Below are positions 14,443 to 22,984 of a DNA stretch of 64,000 bases, piece after piece. Origin of the DNA: a virus; the IMG/VR virus record IMGVR_UViG_3300008120_000241, positions 1 to 64,000 of that record; one strand, 5' to 3'. Both the position numbers and the translations under genes were made by a program. The notes below the pieces were generated by a model. It was given only the letters and a program-made list of their open reading frames with translations, searched no databases and was not told the DNA's origin. Each line of letters opens with the position of its first letter. Position 1 is the first letter of the stretch.

Positions 14443-14961
14443 ATGTGCAATAATTTCCCATCCCCAAACTATCAACTAAAGGTAAGTTACCCATTTTCAT
14501 ATTTAAAATATCCACATCAACATTATTTTAGATTGATTGAGGATTTTATGTCTTTTATGTATGATGGGATTGATTTTAGAGTTATACCACATAGAGAAGG
14601 TTATGATATTTTTATTTTAAATGTAAATCCCTATAAAGAATACAACCCATTTAATTTTGATCCAAGTTATAGAGTAAAGACGGAAGGAGGTTTTACGCAC
14701 ATACATCAATTTGAATTATTTAAAACCTTTTATGGGTACATTCCGGACATTGTCCCGTATTTAAATTTTAAACTTGCGGCACATCCAAGTTGTTTTAATA
14801 TGGGAGGAGTTAAATTTGACCATAATGGTGTATTTGAAGAGTTTAATTTAAAAGAATATTACTTTAGAGAAGAAGGTTCTAGACAATATTACAGTAATGA
14901 AAGAATGTCTGAGTATGAACCAATAGGTAATATGGTTAGATATGACGAATTTACTTGGTAG
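14443..14961 (+). CDS. Unknown protein, 172 aa, aromatic-rich
   Basis: Rich in Tyr, Phe, His and Pro, with SPNYQLKVSYPFSYLKYPH near the start and GGFTHIHQFELFKTFYGYIP centrally. No leader, membrane span or known motif. The ATG follows TATTATTGTTTT, a degenerate -7 box. Confidence 0.6.
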   Translation: MCNNFPSPNYQLKVSYPFSYLKYPHQHYFRLIEDFMSFMYDGIDFRVIPHREGYDIFILNVNPYKEYNPFNFDPSYRVKTEGGFTHIHQFELFKTFYGYIPDIVPYLNFKLAAHPSCFNMGGVKFDHNGVFEEFNLKEYYFREEGSRQYYSNERMSEYEPIGNMVRYDEFTW

Positions 14962-14975
14962 TTATATTTATCATT

Positions 14976-15671
14976 ATGGATGAAAAGATAATCAAAATAT
15001 ATTATGAAACTTTTTTGGAAGACGAATATGATTTTAATGGAATTATATTGACCCCATACCTTAATAGAGAAGAAGATAGAATTGATTGGGAGGTAGATAA
15101 CCCACAAAAAGTATCAGTTTCTAAATCAAGAATTATAGATTACATCCATGATCTTTTTTATGATTTTTGTCAGTATGTTGGTTCGGGACTAAAAGGTCAA
15201 AGAGTAATTTATGATTCTTTACAAAGAGCAGCAACAAATTTATCTCCAACATTTAACTTTCCAGGTGGTGATGTTTTTTTAAATCAAAAAGATAAAATTA
15301 AACTTTTATTAATTTTAACTGGTATAAAACAAATTGTTTATACCACAACAGAAGGTAATAAATATATTTTTGATATTGAAATTGATGATTTTAGATTTGA
15401 TAATAGATATGCTGAAGAATTTTATTGTGGATTTGATGTTAAATTTTTATTAGGGACAAAAAATGGTGAAGAAATAGGTGATAGTGAGATGAGTGAATGT
15501 GTTAGTGATGTTTTTAGAGAAGATGAATTTATTGATTATCAAAATGGTTTAATGTTACCATTTTGGGGACCAATAATTAATAACCCTCTTTTATTTGAAC
15601 TTAGAGAAACTTATTATTCTAATGATTTTCTTCCGTATGATAAAAATGGAAATAAAATTGATTTTTATTAA
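14976..15671 (+). CDS. Unknown acidic protein, 231 aa
   Basis: The ATG at 14976 is preferred over one 21 bases upstream because TATATTTATCATT directly precedes it. The N-terminus MDEKIIKIYYETFLEDE is acidic and not a clear leader. It shares with the next gene a LTGIKQIVYT / ITGIKQMISV block and the pattern S-E-C-V-S-D-V-F / N-E-C-I-S-D-T-L, so the two are distant paralogues. Confidence 0.65.
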   Translation: MDEKIIKIYYETFLEDEYDFNGIILTPYLNREEDRIDWEVDNPQKVSVSKSRIIDYIHDLFYDFCQYVGSGLKGQRVIYDSLQRAATNLSPTFNFPGGDVFLNQKDKIKLLLILTGIKQIVYTTTEGNKYIFDIEIDDFRFDNRYAEEFYCGFDVKFLLGTKNGEEIGDSEMSECVSDVFREDEFIDYQNGLMLPFWGPIINNPLLFELRETYYSNDFLPYDKNGNKIDFY

Positions 15672-16108
15672 TGTTTACAGAAAAAGAAATAGAAAAAATT
15701 AATAGGTTTTTATCTGACCAAACTTTTGAGTGTTCATCGACACTTATTGGTGGTAGAGACATGCCATATTTTAATTTTAATTTTGAGTATCAGTTTGCAA
15801 TTACAGGTATTAAACAAATGATCTCTGTTGGTGAGTGGTATGATAATGTAAAGGTATATGTTGAAATAATTGATATTGAAGATAAGTTCAAAAAATTCTA
15901 CGGTATTTTAGGTAAACACTACAATAAAGAAGAACTAACAAATATATTTTTCAAAAAGGAATACGTTTTTACACATAGATTAAATGAATGTATAAGTGAT
16001 ACGTTAAAATATTTCACCTCTGATGAATTTGTTAGAATTTATTTTGACAATATCATTATGTCAGACAATTTATATGAAACGATAAAAAATACTGAAGATA
16101 CGGCTTAG
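15671..16108 (+). CDS. Unknown protein, 145 aa, distant paralogue of the preceding gene
   Basis: The start overlaps the previous stop by one base (TAATG). The ITGIKQMIS and LNECISDTL blocks are shared with the 14976 product. A strong terminator follows. Function unknown. Confidence 0.65.
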   Translation: MFTEKEIEKINRFLSDQTFECSSTLIGGRDMPYFNFNFEYQFAITGIKQMISVGEWYDNVKVYVEIIDIEDKFKKFYGILGKHYNKEELTNIFFKKEYVFTHRLNECISDTLKYFTSDEFVRIYFDNIIMSDNLYETIKNTEDTA

Positions 16109-16132
16109 GACCGATATTGCTATGGCAATATG

Positions 16133-16168
16133 AACCCCCATAAGTGTCGCTACCTGTGGGGGTTTTTG
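16133..16168. terminator. Strong terminator between convergent genes
   Basis: AACCCCCA (16133-16140) pairs with TGGGGGTT (16157-16164), followed by T runs. A second hairpin, ATATTGC/GCAATAT with a TATG loop, lies just upstream at 16114-16131. It can serve both the 15671 gene and, in reverse, the minus-strand FKBP gene. Confidence 0.75.
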
Positions 16169-16171
16169 TTT

Positions 16172-16597
16172 TTAGTTGATTTCAACAACTTCTAGATCAA
16201 AAACCAATCTTTGACCTGCCAGAGGATGATTGGCATCCAATACCACACTCTCTTCTTTCACTTCTTTTACGATGAAATTAATCGGACCCATTTGTGTTTC
16301 AGCTTGGAGAGTAATCCCAACCTCAACTTCACCTGGCATCTTGTCTTTTGAAACTTCTTCAACCATATAATCATTGTACGGACCATAAGCCTCATCCACT
16401 TCAATGGTAATTGTTTTTTTCTCACCTTCAACCATATCAATTAAACCTGATTCAAAACCTTTAATTAATTGACCTTGACCCAATGTTGCAACCAACGGTT
16501 CCCTTCCTTCAACCAAAGACGAATCAAAAATATTTCCATCTTCCAATTTTCCTGTGTAATTAACAGTCACAGTGCTGTTTGCTTCTACTTTTTTCAT
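16172..16597 (-). CDS. slyD: FKBP-type peptidyl-prolyl isomerase, SlyD-like
   Basis: The sequence has the standard order for this family. VTVNYTGKLEDGNIFDSS is the first FKBP block, and LGQGQLIKGFESGLIDMVEG the second, with E-G-E-K-K-x-I. Then comes AYGPYND, an inserted flap of about 50 residues (IF domain), and NHPLAGQRLVFDLEVVE, the SlyD C-terminal signature. It lacks the His/Cys-rich metal-binding tail of E. coli SlyD. The likely role is proline isomerisation and chaperone help in folding abundant virion proteins; a cellular origin is probable. A lone minus-strand gene among plus-strand ones. Confidence 0.9.
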   Translation of the reverse strand: MKKVEANSTVTVNYTGKLEDGNIFDSSLVEGREPLVATLGQGQLIKGFESGLIDMVEGEKKTITIEVDEAYGPYNDYMVEEVSKDKMPGEVEVGITLQAETQMGPINFIVKEVKEESVVLDANHPLAGQRLVFDLEVVEIN

Positions 16598-16662
16598 ATT
16601 AATATTTTTTTTATAATGGTAAGAAATTTTTAATTGGTTGTAAAACTATTTATAGAAAAAAG

Positions 16663-16974
16663 ATGATGAAATCAAGAAAAACAAAACTTATATCAGAAAC
16701 CAATACCTTACTTGAAAAAAGATATTTGGAAAAAAAGTTTTTAATGGAACAAGAAGATAAGGAAATTCCAAAACTTCAAGTTATGCCAATTAAAAGAAAA
16801 ATTGGAAAATATAAAATATCTTTGTTTCAAAAAAAGAAAAATGAAAATTTGACGGATATAATGACACCCGAACTTTTAAATAAATTAAATTTAAAAAAGG
16901 AATATGCCAATCAAGAATCTGCCATTTTGGATATTGAAAAAATTAATCCTTCAGACCTTGAAAATATAATTTAA
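16663..16974 (+). CDS. Basic protein with a leader-like N-terminus, 103 aa
   Basis: The N-terminal ~30 residues are Lys/Arg-rich helix with several [LIVF]-x-E sites (KLISET, KKFLMEQED), resembling leader D. After the predicted L-M-E|Q cut a short basic protein remains. TATTTAT lies 12 bases upstream. Function unknown. Confidence 0.6.
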   Translation: MMKSRKTKLISETNTLLEKRYLEKKFLMEQEDKEIPKLQVMPIKRKIGKYKISLFQKKKNENLTDIMTPELLNKLNLKKEYANQESAILDIEKINPSDLENII

Positions 16975-16978
16975 TTCG

Positions 16979-16986
16979 TATATTTG
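16979..16986 (+). promoter_or_regulatory. -7 box TATATTTG
   Basis: Four bases before the ATG at 16991, with a TTG 18 bases upstream. Confidence 0.6.
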
Positions 16987-16990
16987 CATT

Positions 16991-17287
16991 ATGGAAAATT
17001 TGGAGAAGCTGGACTTACCGGAAATTAAATCATTGTGCAAAAAATATAACATCGGAATTGTTGGAGAAAAAAAAGACCTCATCAAAAAACTCAATTATTT
17101 TTTGGACCCAATTGATGATGTTTTAAATGTTCACCCCGGAAGAAAAATACAACCGGATAAAAAAATTGTCGGTGTTAAAATATCCGAAAAAGATAAGTTA
17201 AATCAGATTTTAAAAAACAAGGGAACCTTTTTATATTATTCATTGGGTTATCAATATTATGTGGTTGATAAACAATTGGAAGTTTGA
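16991..17287 (+). CDS. SAP-like domain protein, 98 aa, near-leaderless
   Basis: Residues 1-37 (LEKLDLPEIKSLCKKYNIG, then GEKKDLIKKLNYFL) match the helix - loop - helix of SAP domains, which bind DNA. The rest is basic, with a final YYSLGYQYYVVDKQLEV. The -7 box right before the ATG suggests early expression and a DNA-binding role in the cell. Confidence 0.6.
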   Translation: MENLEKLDLPEIKSLCKKYNIGIVGEKKDLIKKLNYFLDPIDDVLNVHPGRKIQPDKKIVGVKISEKDKLNQILKNKGTFLYYSLGYQYYVVDKQLEV

Positions 17288-17302
17288 AGTATTTATAGTA
17301 TT

Positions 17303-17782
17303 ATGCGAGATTTTTCAACAATGTTTAATCAGAATGTTTTAAGATTAATTCTAGAACAACTCAATGAGGCTTTTGATAATAGTAGATATGATGTGAATAC
17401 GGATTATGTTCAACCAATTTATGAGACAATTCAAAATGTGGTTTCGTATTTTGGTGTTGATGATTTAACTTGGGATGAAGGTACGTTTTTTTGTGAACTG
17501 GTTAGGTCTAATCCGGATTATGAAACTGAACCAATTAAGGTACCTAGTCTTTCAACCTACGCCGTAGATGTGGACGTAAGGGTTGTTGAGTGGGTTAATG
17601 AAACTTATATACATAAAGTACAAAGTTATTTTCCAGAAGAACTTGATTCAGTAAAAGACCAATTAATGAATGCATATGGTTATGCTTATTGGGAAGGTGA
17701 AAGAACACATAGAGAAGTATATGAAGCTGAGACTCAAAATGAAGAAGTTAATTATATTGAAAAAATTGAGGATGAGGAATAA
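17303..17782 (+). CDS. Unknown acidic protein, 159 aa
   Basis: The N-terminus MRDFSTMFNQNVLRLILEQ ends in L-E-Q after a helix, compatible with a divergent leader D. The body is acidic and Tyr-rich with a repeated motif feel (YDVNTDYVQPIYETIQN). GTATTTATAGTATTATG gives the start. It overlaps the next gene by 11 bases. Confidence 0.6.
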   Translation: MRDFSTMFNQNVLRLILEQLNEAFDNSRYDVNTDYVQPIYETIQNVVSYFGVDDLTWDEGTFFCELVRSNPDYETEPIKVPSLSTYAVDVDVRVVEWVNETYIHKVQSYFPEELDSVKDQLMNAYGYAYWEGERTHREVYEAETQNEEVNYIEKIEDEE

Positions 17783-19307
17783 AATTACTATATCAGAAAG
17801 TGATAGGCAAAGTATTTTGTCTATGTATAATCTTATAACAGAAAGTATAAGAGAAATAACAATTTCTGGTGTGGTTAAAGATGAGGTTGGTAATCCGTTG
17901 AATGGTAGTAAGGTTGAGTTTTTGGATCAAAATGATAAATTGTTGAAAGGTACAATTTCTGATGATGATGGTAACTACGTTTTATTATTAAATTCAAATA
18001 ACGGTGATTTCAAATTAAGAATAAGTAATAACAATTTAGGTTATCCTGCTTCAGTTTTTAATATAGAAGTTAAGGAAGGTCAAAATAACTACAAATTAGA
18101 CGTTGATTTAAAATCAAAAGAAAGGAAAGAGGTTGTTGTGACAAAAAAAATTCAAGAAGTTTCTGGTAAAATTTACGATAAAGATGGTTTAATTGTAAAT
18201 GGTGTAAAAATAACAGCGGCATCGGATATTGAAACTAAAATTATAGAACAACAAGAAGATGGTAGTTATATTTTTAGATCACCAAAACCAATTAAATCGG
18301 TTACTTTAAAATTTGAAAAAGAAGACTTTATCCCGGTTACTAAAGAATTTGATTTTACAGATGAAAATAAAAAAATCTTTGATGTAAAATTATTAAAAGT
18401 GACAATGTTGAATCTAAAAGTAATTGATTCAATAACAAAGAACCCAGTCAAAGGTGTTAACGTTATTTTTCTTGGATTAAAACAAAAATACGTAACCAAT
18501 GAAAAAGGTTTAGTGACAATAAAAAATATTGAAACCAGAAAAGAAAAAATAAAATTACAATTAACAAATTACCTAACAAAAGTTGATACAATTACAATTA
18601 AAGATGGTGAGAATAACATAGTTGTTCCTTTTGATAAATTTGGTTCACCGGCAGAAAGGATTGATGATTACAAGGATAACTTATTTACAATTTATGGAAG
18701 GTCAAGAAGTGATTTATCATTTAAAGAGGCACTTAAAGATGCTAAACTTGAGATTGTAAATAAGTACTTGGAAAAAAATAAAAGAACTTATAAAAATATA
18801 CCAGAATTCAAAAATGTTGATTTAGATATCAAATATGAACTTGTTTATCAAAAACCAAAAAAGTCGGATGAGGATGAAAATTTTGTAATTGTTAAAGCAA
18901 GTAAAAAAGATATTAAAGATTTTATTAAAGATTTTTCATCAAAAAATAACATTAAGATTGAAGCTGAACCATTAACTTGGGAAGAAGATAATCTTGAGTC
19001 CTTAATAATTGAGGCCTATAGACAAAATAAAAATGTTTTTATTGTTTATGGGTTAATGAGTGACGAACAGACCGTTAAAATGATTGAAGGAATTAATAAA
19101 AACACTTCTTTAGTTAATGATATCAATAAAAAGAGTAAATTGATCTACGTCCCTAATTCAGATAAAAATGAAAATAAAAACTTTTTAATTCAAAAGGATA
19201 TTGACGTAAGTAGTTACCCTAGAATGATCGTTTTAAAACCAACGGACTTAAAAGGTAATTTTACAGTGTCCTATAATAAACCATATAGTCAAATAGTTAG
19301 TAAATAA
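17772..19307 (+). CDS. Leader D protein with carboxypeptidase-regulatory-like repeats
   Basis: The ATG at 17772 gives MRNKITISESDRQSILSMYN and then LITES, a leader D with an I-T-E site. Three beta-sandwich repeats follow: about residues 30-110 (SGVVKDEVGNPLNGSKVEFL), 120-200 (SGKIYDKDGLIVNGVKI) and 205-290 (LKVIDSITKNPVKGVNVIF). Each has the G-x-V-x-D ... G-x-x-V pattern of carboxypeptidase-regulatory / Cna-B-like domains. The last 200 residues are mixed alpha/beta and unrecognised. Such sandwiches are common in phage structural proteins, where they bind surfaces or proteins. Translation is coupled to the upstream gene. Confidence 0.7.
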   Translation: MRNKITISESDRQSILSMYNLITESIREITISGVVKDEVGNPLNGSKVEFLDQNDKLLKGTISDDDGNYVLLLNSNNGDFKLRISNNNLGYPASVFNIEVKEGQNNYKLDVDLKSKERKEVVVTKKIQEVSGKIYDKDGLIVNGVKITAASDIETKIIEQQEDGSYIFRSPKPIKSVTLKFEKEDFIPVTKEFDFTDENKKIFDVKLLKVTMLNLKVIDSITKNPVKGVNVIFLGLKQKYVTNEKGLVTIKNIETRKEKIKLQLTNYLTKVDTITIKDGENNIVVPFDKFGSPAERIDDYKDNLFTIYGRSRSDLSFKEALKDAKLEIVNKYLEKNKRTYKNIPEFKNVDLDIKYELVYQKPKKSDEDENFVIVKASKKDIKDFIKDFSSKNNIKIEAEPLTWEEDNLESLIIEAYRQNKNVFIVYGLMSDEQTVKMIEGINKNTSLVNDINKKSKLIYVPNSDKNENKNFLIQKDIDVSSYPRMIVLKPTDLKGNFTVSYNKPYSQIVSK

Positions 19308-19357
19308 ATAATTTTGATTTAAAACAAAATAAACGTATATTTATAAATAAAAAAATT

Positions 19358-19819
19358 ATGAACAAGAAAGTAATAAATGAGATTAACCAAATGAAGTTTT
19401 TGTTTGGTTATAAGCCAGGTAAAGTGATATCTGAACAAGATTTACCAGAAATGGATCTTGAGGAAATGGAAGTAGAAGAAATTGATACTGATGAAAAATT
19501 GGATGAGGAAAATGTTGAAGAAGGTACTGAAATGGAAGCGAACGAAGATTTTGATGTAATGGATTTTGAAGATATTGAAATGTCCCCAGAAGTCGCTCCA
19601 GCTCCGACAAGAGAAAGAGAAAAAACAAGGGAAAAGGAAAGAGAAGACAAACCTTTTAGACCAAGTAAACCAGACAGACGTAAATTACCATATGAAGATC
19701 CAGACACTAGACCACAAGGTAGAAAAAAGATGATGTCTAGATTTGATTCTGAAATGGATGAAAACATCTACGAAATTGAAATTGATACGGATATTGAAGA
19801 ATTATTCAAAAAAAAATAA
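19358..19819 (+). CDS. Leader D acidic protein, 153 aa
   Basis: MNKKVINEINQMKFLFGYK, then KVISEQ, is leader D in full form, with cut sites at V-I-N-E and I-S-E|Q. The mature part is strongly acidic (residues 30-85), then a charged, Arg/Lys/Pro-rich segment (TREREKTREKEREDKPF) and an acidic tail. It looks disordered, like an internal core or scaffold component. TATATTTATAAATAAAAAAATT precedes it. Confidence 0.65.
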   Translation: MNKKVINEINQMKFLFGYKPGKVISEQDLPEMDLEEMEVEEIDTDEKLDEENVEEGTEMEANEDFDVMDFEDIEMSPEVAPAPTREREKTREKEREDKPFRPSKPDRRKLPYEDPDTRPQGRKKMMSRFDSEMDENIYEIEIDTDIEELFKKK

Positions 19820-19822
19820 ATA

Positions 19823-20824
19823 ATGAATAGAAAAAGATTATTTTTAGAAGCACCGATTGGTGATTACTTACCTGATGAATTTAAACAAAGGGCAAAGGAT
19901 TCCAGTAGTAGATTATATAACGACCCACAAAATCCAGCACCTAGTAGTAATGAAGTTGCGTCAATTATGATGACACTTCCGGGTATGGAAGGTTCTAAAA
20001 GGAATCAATTGAAAGATTTAGCTATTAAGTATTTTTATCAATTAAGACCTTGGGTTAAAACATTAGTTGACGAGGGTAGAATTGAACTTAAAGTGAATTT
20101 AGGTGGTATGTCTGGTGGTAGACACAAATCTCAAATCGTTTCCCCTTCTAAAATTACAAAAGCGAAAGAACAAGATCCGAATTTTGACGAAAAAGTTAAA
20201 AAAAGAAACTTTACAAATGCCAGAGTACAAGGAAAGGCTTGGCTTGATGGTTTTGGTGCTATTAAAAAAATGGAATCCGATATAAAATCAATTGATTCTA
20301 ACCTTTATAATCAATATATGAAGTTCGTTAATGGTGCTTCAAGATTTTACTGGGAAAATAGTGATATGTTAGAAAGGATGGCTTCCACCGGTGCTGGAAG
20401 AGTCGCTTATTGTGATGTTTATCCGAGTAATGAGAACCCAGGTACTTGGGTTATTGAAGCCGGAGCACCACATTTACCATTATTGATGCACGAATTAATA
20501 AAGGGTGCGGAATATTACGAAAGTTTATTTTCTTTACCATCAAATAAAGAAATTGGTGACACAATTATAGATGTTGCTGACACACACAAACACGAAATTC
20601 AAAATATGAATTATGGTAGATTCTTAATCAGTAAAATCAGATACTTTTTGGAGGAAATGGTTGATGGGTATGAACCAAGTATGGAATCTGATATTTTTAT
20701 GATGATTGAAAGCTTACCAGAAACTGAATATAATAAATTCATGGATGGAATTGTTAAAGATGATAATAAAATCATTGGGCAATTCATAAAATTCTGTGAA
20801 GATGCTGTAAATGAACTAAAATGA
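19823..20824 (+). CDS. Unknown protein, 333 aa, short leader
   Basis: MNRKRLFLEAPIGDYLPDEF begins with a very short basic leader ending F-L-E|A. The body is well structured, with SGGRHKSQIVSP and a central AGAPHLPLLMHELIKGAEYYES, where H-E-L-I-K-G-A resembles but does not match an HExxH zinc site (H-E-L-I-K). I do not recognise the family. It overlaps the next gene by four bases. Confidence 0.65.
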   Translation: MNRKRLFLEAPIGDYLPDEFKQRAKDSSSRLYNDPQNPAPSSNEVASIMMTLPGMEGSKRNQLKDLAIKYFYQLRPWVKTLVDEGRIELKVNLGGMSGGRHKSQIVSPSKITKAKEQDPNFDEKVKKRNFTNARVQGKAWLDGFGAIKKMESDIKSIDSNLYNQYMKFVNGASRFYWENSDMLERMASTGAGRVAYCDVYPSNENPGTWVIEAGAPHLPLLMHELIKGAEYYESLFSLPSNKEIGDTIIDVADTHKHEIQNMNYGRFLISKIRYFLEEMVDGYEPSMESDIFMMIESLPETEYNKFMDGIVKDDNKIIGQFIKFCEDAVNELK

Positions 20825-21087
20825 AAAACTTAACAGAACAAGATATTACTAGAATTGTACAAAAAATCATTAATGAAGATGTTTCAAAGGATAAAATGAT
20901 TGAGATATTGGATGATGTGGCAAATCGTCTTAGAGAGCATGGTATGAAATACTACAGAGAACTTAATTCTTTGAATTTTCAATACCCAGCTGAGAAATAT
21001 AAACGAGTTCCACCTTTAAAAAGAGGTGATGTTGAGTTACCTAAAGGTGTTAAAGTTTCAAAATCAATATTTCCAGACGAAATTTAA
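20821..21087 (+). CDS. Leader B protein, 88 aa
   Basis: MKNLTEQDITRIVQKIINED is a leader B variant with I-N-E as the cut. The remainder is a small basic protein with PPLKRGDVELPKGVKVSKS. It starts in the stop of the upstream gene (ATGA). Function unknown. Confidence 0.7.
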   Translation: MKNLTEQDITRIVQKIINEDVSKDKMIEILDDVANRLREHGMKYYRELNSLNFQYPAEKYKRVPPLKRGDVELPKGVKVSKSIFPDEI

Positions 21088-21115
21088 TATTTTTACCATA
21101 TAATATTTATTATTA

Positions 21116-21778
21116 ATGGAACCAACACAAGTTAAACAACTTTTTATTGATCTATTTGGAAAAAAACTAGAAATCTACGGACTTTTTGTTGAATTATTTG
21201 AAGTTGAATTAATAAGTACCAATAATCAAAGAAAATTTTATAATTTTAACTTCAAAATTACAAACCCAAATGACGTTTCTTACTATTCTCTACCATTTGA
21301 CTGGGAAATTGATGAGATGTTAAAAGATTTTAGTAAATATGTTGACGTTAGTACTAGGTCAAACGTATTTTTAGATATAAATCAAGGTAAGTTATATTTC
21401 AATAAAGAAAAAACTAAAGAAATTGAGAACGCATTCAAGAAGATTGACAAAATAAAGTTTACTTTAAGGTCAAATATATTGAGTAAAGACCTTTATGAAG
21501 TAAAAATTGAGTCTGTTGGGTACAAAAAATACTATCAACATGAGCACATTCAGTTGGTAAATGTCATTAAACCAGTAAGTGCGACTAAAAATGGTGAATC
21601 ATATGATGTTGATAAGGTTATATTGAAATATTATGAAGAATTTTTACCACAAGAAGAGACTTATTGGGAATCTGAAAACCTTTATCTACATTTAGATCAA
21701 ATTTTAACATCTATCCCTTCAATCGGCGGTTATGATGTTATAGTCTTGGAGTACACCACAAAACTATTTCGTAAATAA
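21116..21778 (+). CDS. Unknown protein, 220 aa
   Basis: There is no clear leader (MEPTQVKQLFIDLFGKKLE). The product is alpha/beta with NFNFKITNPNDVSYYSLPFD and a long C-terminal alternating region; acidic overall. A TATTTATTATT box precedes the ATG by a few bases. Its size and Tyr/Phe content resemble the 14976 gene product, but I cannot align them securely. Confidence 0.6.
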   Translation: MEPTQVKQLFIDLFGKKLEIYGLFVELFEVELISTNNQRKFYNFNFKITNPNDVSYYSLPFDWEIDEMLKDFSKYVDVSTRSNVFLDINQGKLYFNKEKTKEIENAFKKIDKIKFTLRSNILSKDLYEVKIESVGYKKYYQHEHIQLVNVIKPVSATKNGESYDVDKVILKYYEEFLPQEETYWESENLYLHLDQILTSIPSIGGYDVIVLEYTTKLFRK

Positions 21779-21823
21779 TTTAATATTTTAGCTAAAAATC
21801 AATGTTTAAAACTATTTATTTAT

Positions 21824-22375
21824 ATGAAAATACTAATTACTGAGTCACAATACCAAAAATTAATGGAAAATATCCAAGTTATTGATGATATTTTAGATAA
21901 AATGAACGAAATAGGTTACGAAAACCTTGAAAATAACGAGAAAATCACTCTAAATAAGTACTCAGAATGGTTAAATTCGGGTAAAAAAGGCGATTTTATG
22001 GACGAAATAACACCAAAAAATGTTGATTTTGAACAAAAAATGGGTGATAAATGGACTAGAACACTAGAGGATGGTAGTGAGTTAACCTTCCAATTTGATT
22101 ACGAAGAAATTGAAAAAGACGTTGATTTATATTTTGGTGTAATTTATTGGAATAATAAACAATGGATTGGGTGTGTTGTAACCGAAAAAGATGGGTCAGT
22201 ATCACTTTTAGACTTTGTTGAGGATACCGAAGAGTTCCAAACATACAAATCTGGTGACACTTCGTTTGAGTATGACAAATCAAAAGACATTTATTTGGGT
22301 GATTCTCTTGGTGATTTATATGATGAGGTGTATTATTTTTTTGAAGAGATAGTTATTCCAGAATTAGTTGATTAA
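21824..22375 (+). CDS. Leader C protein, 183 aa, very acidic
   Basis: MKILITESQYQKLME is leader C. The mature part has TRTLEDGSELTFQFDYEEIE and a C-terminal acidic helical region (YFFEEIVIPELVD); the layout resembles small SUKH/SMI1-like proteins, but without a decisive motif. It converges with the PAP2 gene, overlapping it by 12 bases. Confidence 0.65.
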   Translation: MKILITESQYQKLMENIQVIDDILDKMNEIGYENLENNEKITLNKYSEWLNSGKKGDFMDEITPKNVDFEQKMGDKWTRTLEDGSELTFQFDYEEIEKDVDLYFGVIYWNNKQWIGCVVTEKDGSVSLLDFVEDTEEFQTYKSGDTSFEYDKSKDIYLGDSLGDLYDEVYYFFEEIVIPELVD

Positions 22376-22969
22376 ATCATTTTCTTTTAAATAATCAAAC
22401 AAACTTTTTGCTAGTTTTTCACCGAATATAATATCTGACGGATAATGTGCTTTTGCCATTTGTCTGGAATATACAATGTCATCCTTAATTTTTTTTAACT
22501 CCTTTTTGAATTGTGGATATTTTTCTGACAAAACAAGATAAAGTAGGTTAGATTGTGTTGAATGACCAGATGGGTAAGCAAAACCTTCCATTGATTCCAA
22601 CATCGGGTCAGTTAATTTCGGATCCAATCTAAATGGTCGTGGTCTCTTATAAAAATTCTTCAAATCCAAAATGACGAAAACTGCGTTTTTTGTAAGTTTT
22701 GATATTAACTCCTTTTCATTGATGTTTTTTGATTTTAAAAACTCAATGAAGTTCCCGTCAATGTCATCTTTTTGTTGAACAAACCTTTTTTTCAAATCTA
22801 TTTTCTTTAGAAACTCAATTTCGTTTTTTGTTTCTTCACTATTGTCTGAAGGTGGTGGTGTGTTTTTGAATTCTGAGATATTAAAGTTTTTGAATATATT
22901 ATTCTTTGGAATTTGATTCTCATTTAGATTCATCAAACTTTTAATTCTAATAATTTCATTTAACAACAT
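22364..22969 (-). CDS. PAP2-family phosphatase with leader D, soluble
   Basis: The start at 22969 gives MLLNEIIRIKSLMNLNENQ, leader D. The three PAP2 motifs follow: K-N-F-Y-K-R-P-R-P near residue 120, P-S-G-H-S near 150, and SRQMAKAHYPSD near 180 (S-R-x5-H-x3-D). All catalytic residues, including both His, are present. No membrane spans are seen, so it resembles soluble class A acid phosphatases or bacterial lipid-phosphate phosphatases without their helices. A phosphatase with a capsid leader would be delivered with the DNA. The motifs are certain, the substrate unknown. Confidence 0.85.
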   Translation of the reverse strand: MLLNEIIRIKSLMNLNENQIPKNNIFKNFNISEFKNTPPPSDNSEETKNEIEFLKKIDLKKRFVQQKDDIDGNFIEFLKSKNINEKELISKLTKNAVFVILDLKNFYKRPRPFRLDPKLTDPMLESMEGFAYPSGHSTQSNLLYLVLSEKYPQFKKELKKIKDDIVYSRQMAKAHYPSDIIFGEKLAKSLFDYLKENDLIN

Positions 22970-22984
22970 ATTTATATAAATATA

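Noticed and set aside
19823-20824. Zinc peptidase motif in the 19823 product (LLMHELIKG)
   Set aside because: The second His of HExxH is replaced by Lys; no other zinc ligand pattern was seen.
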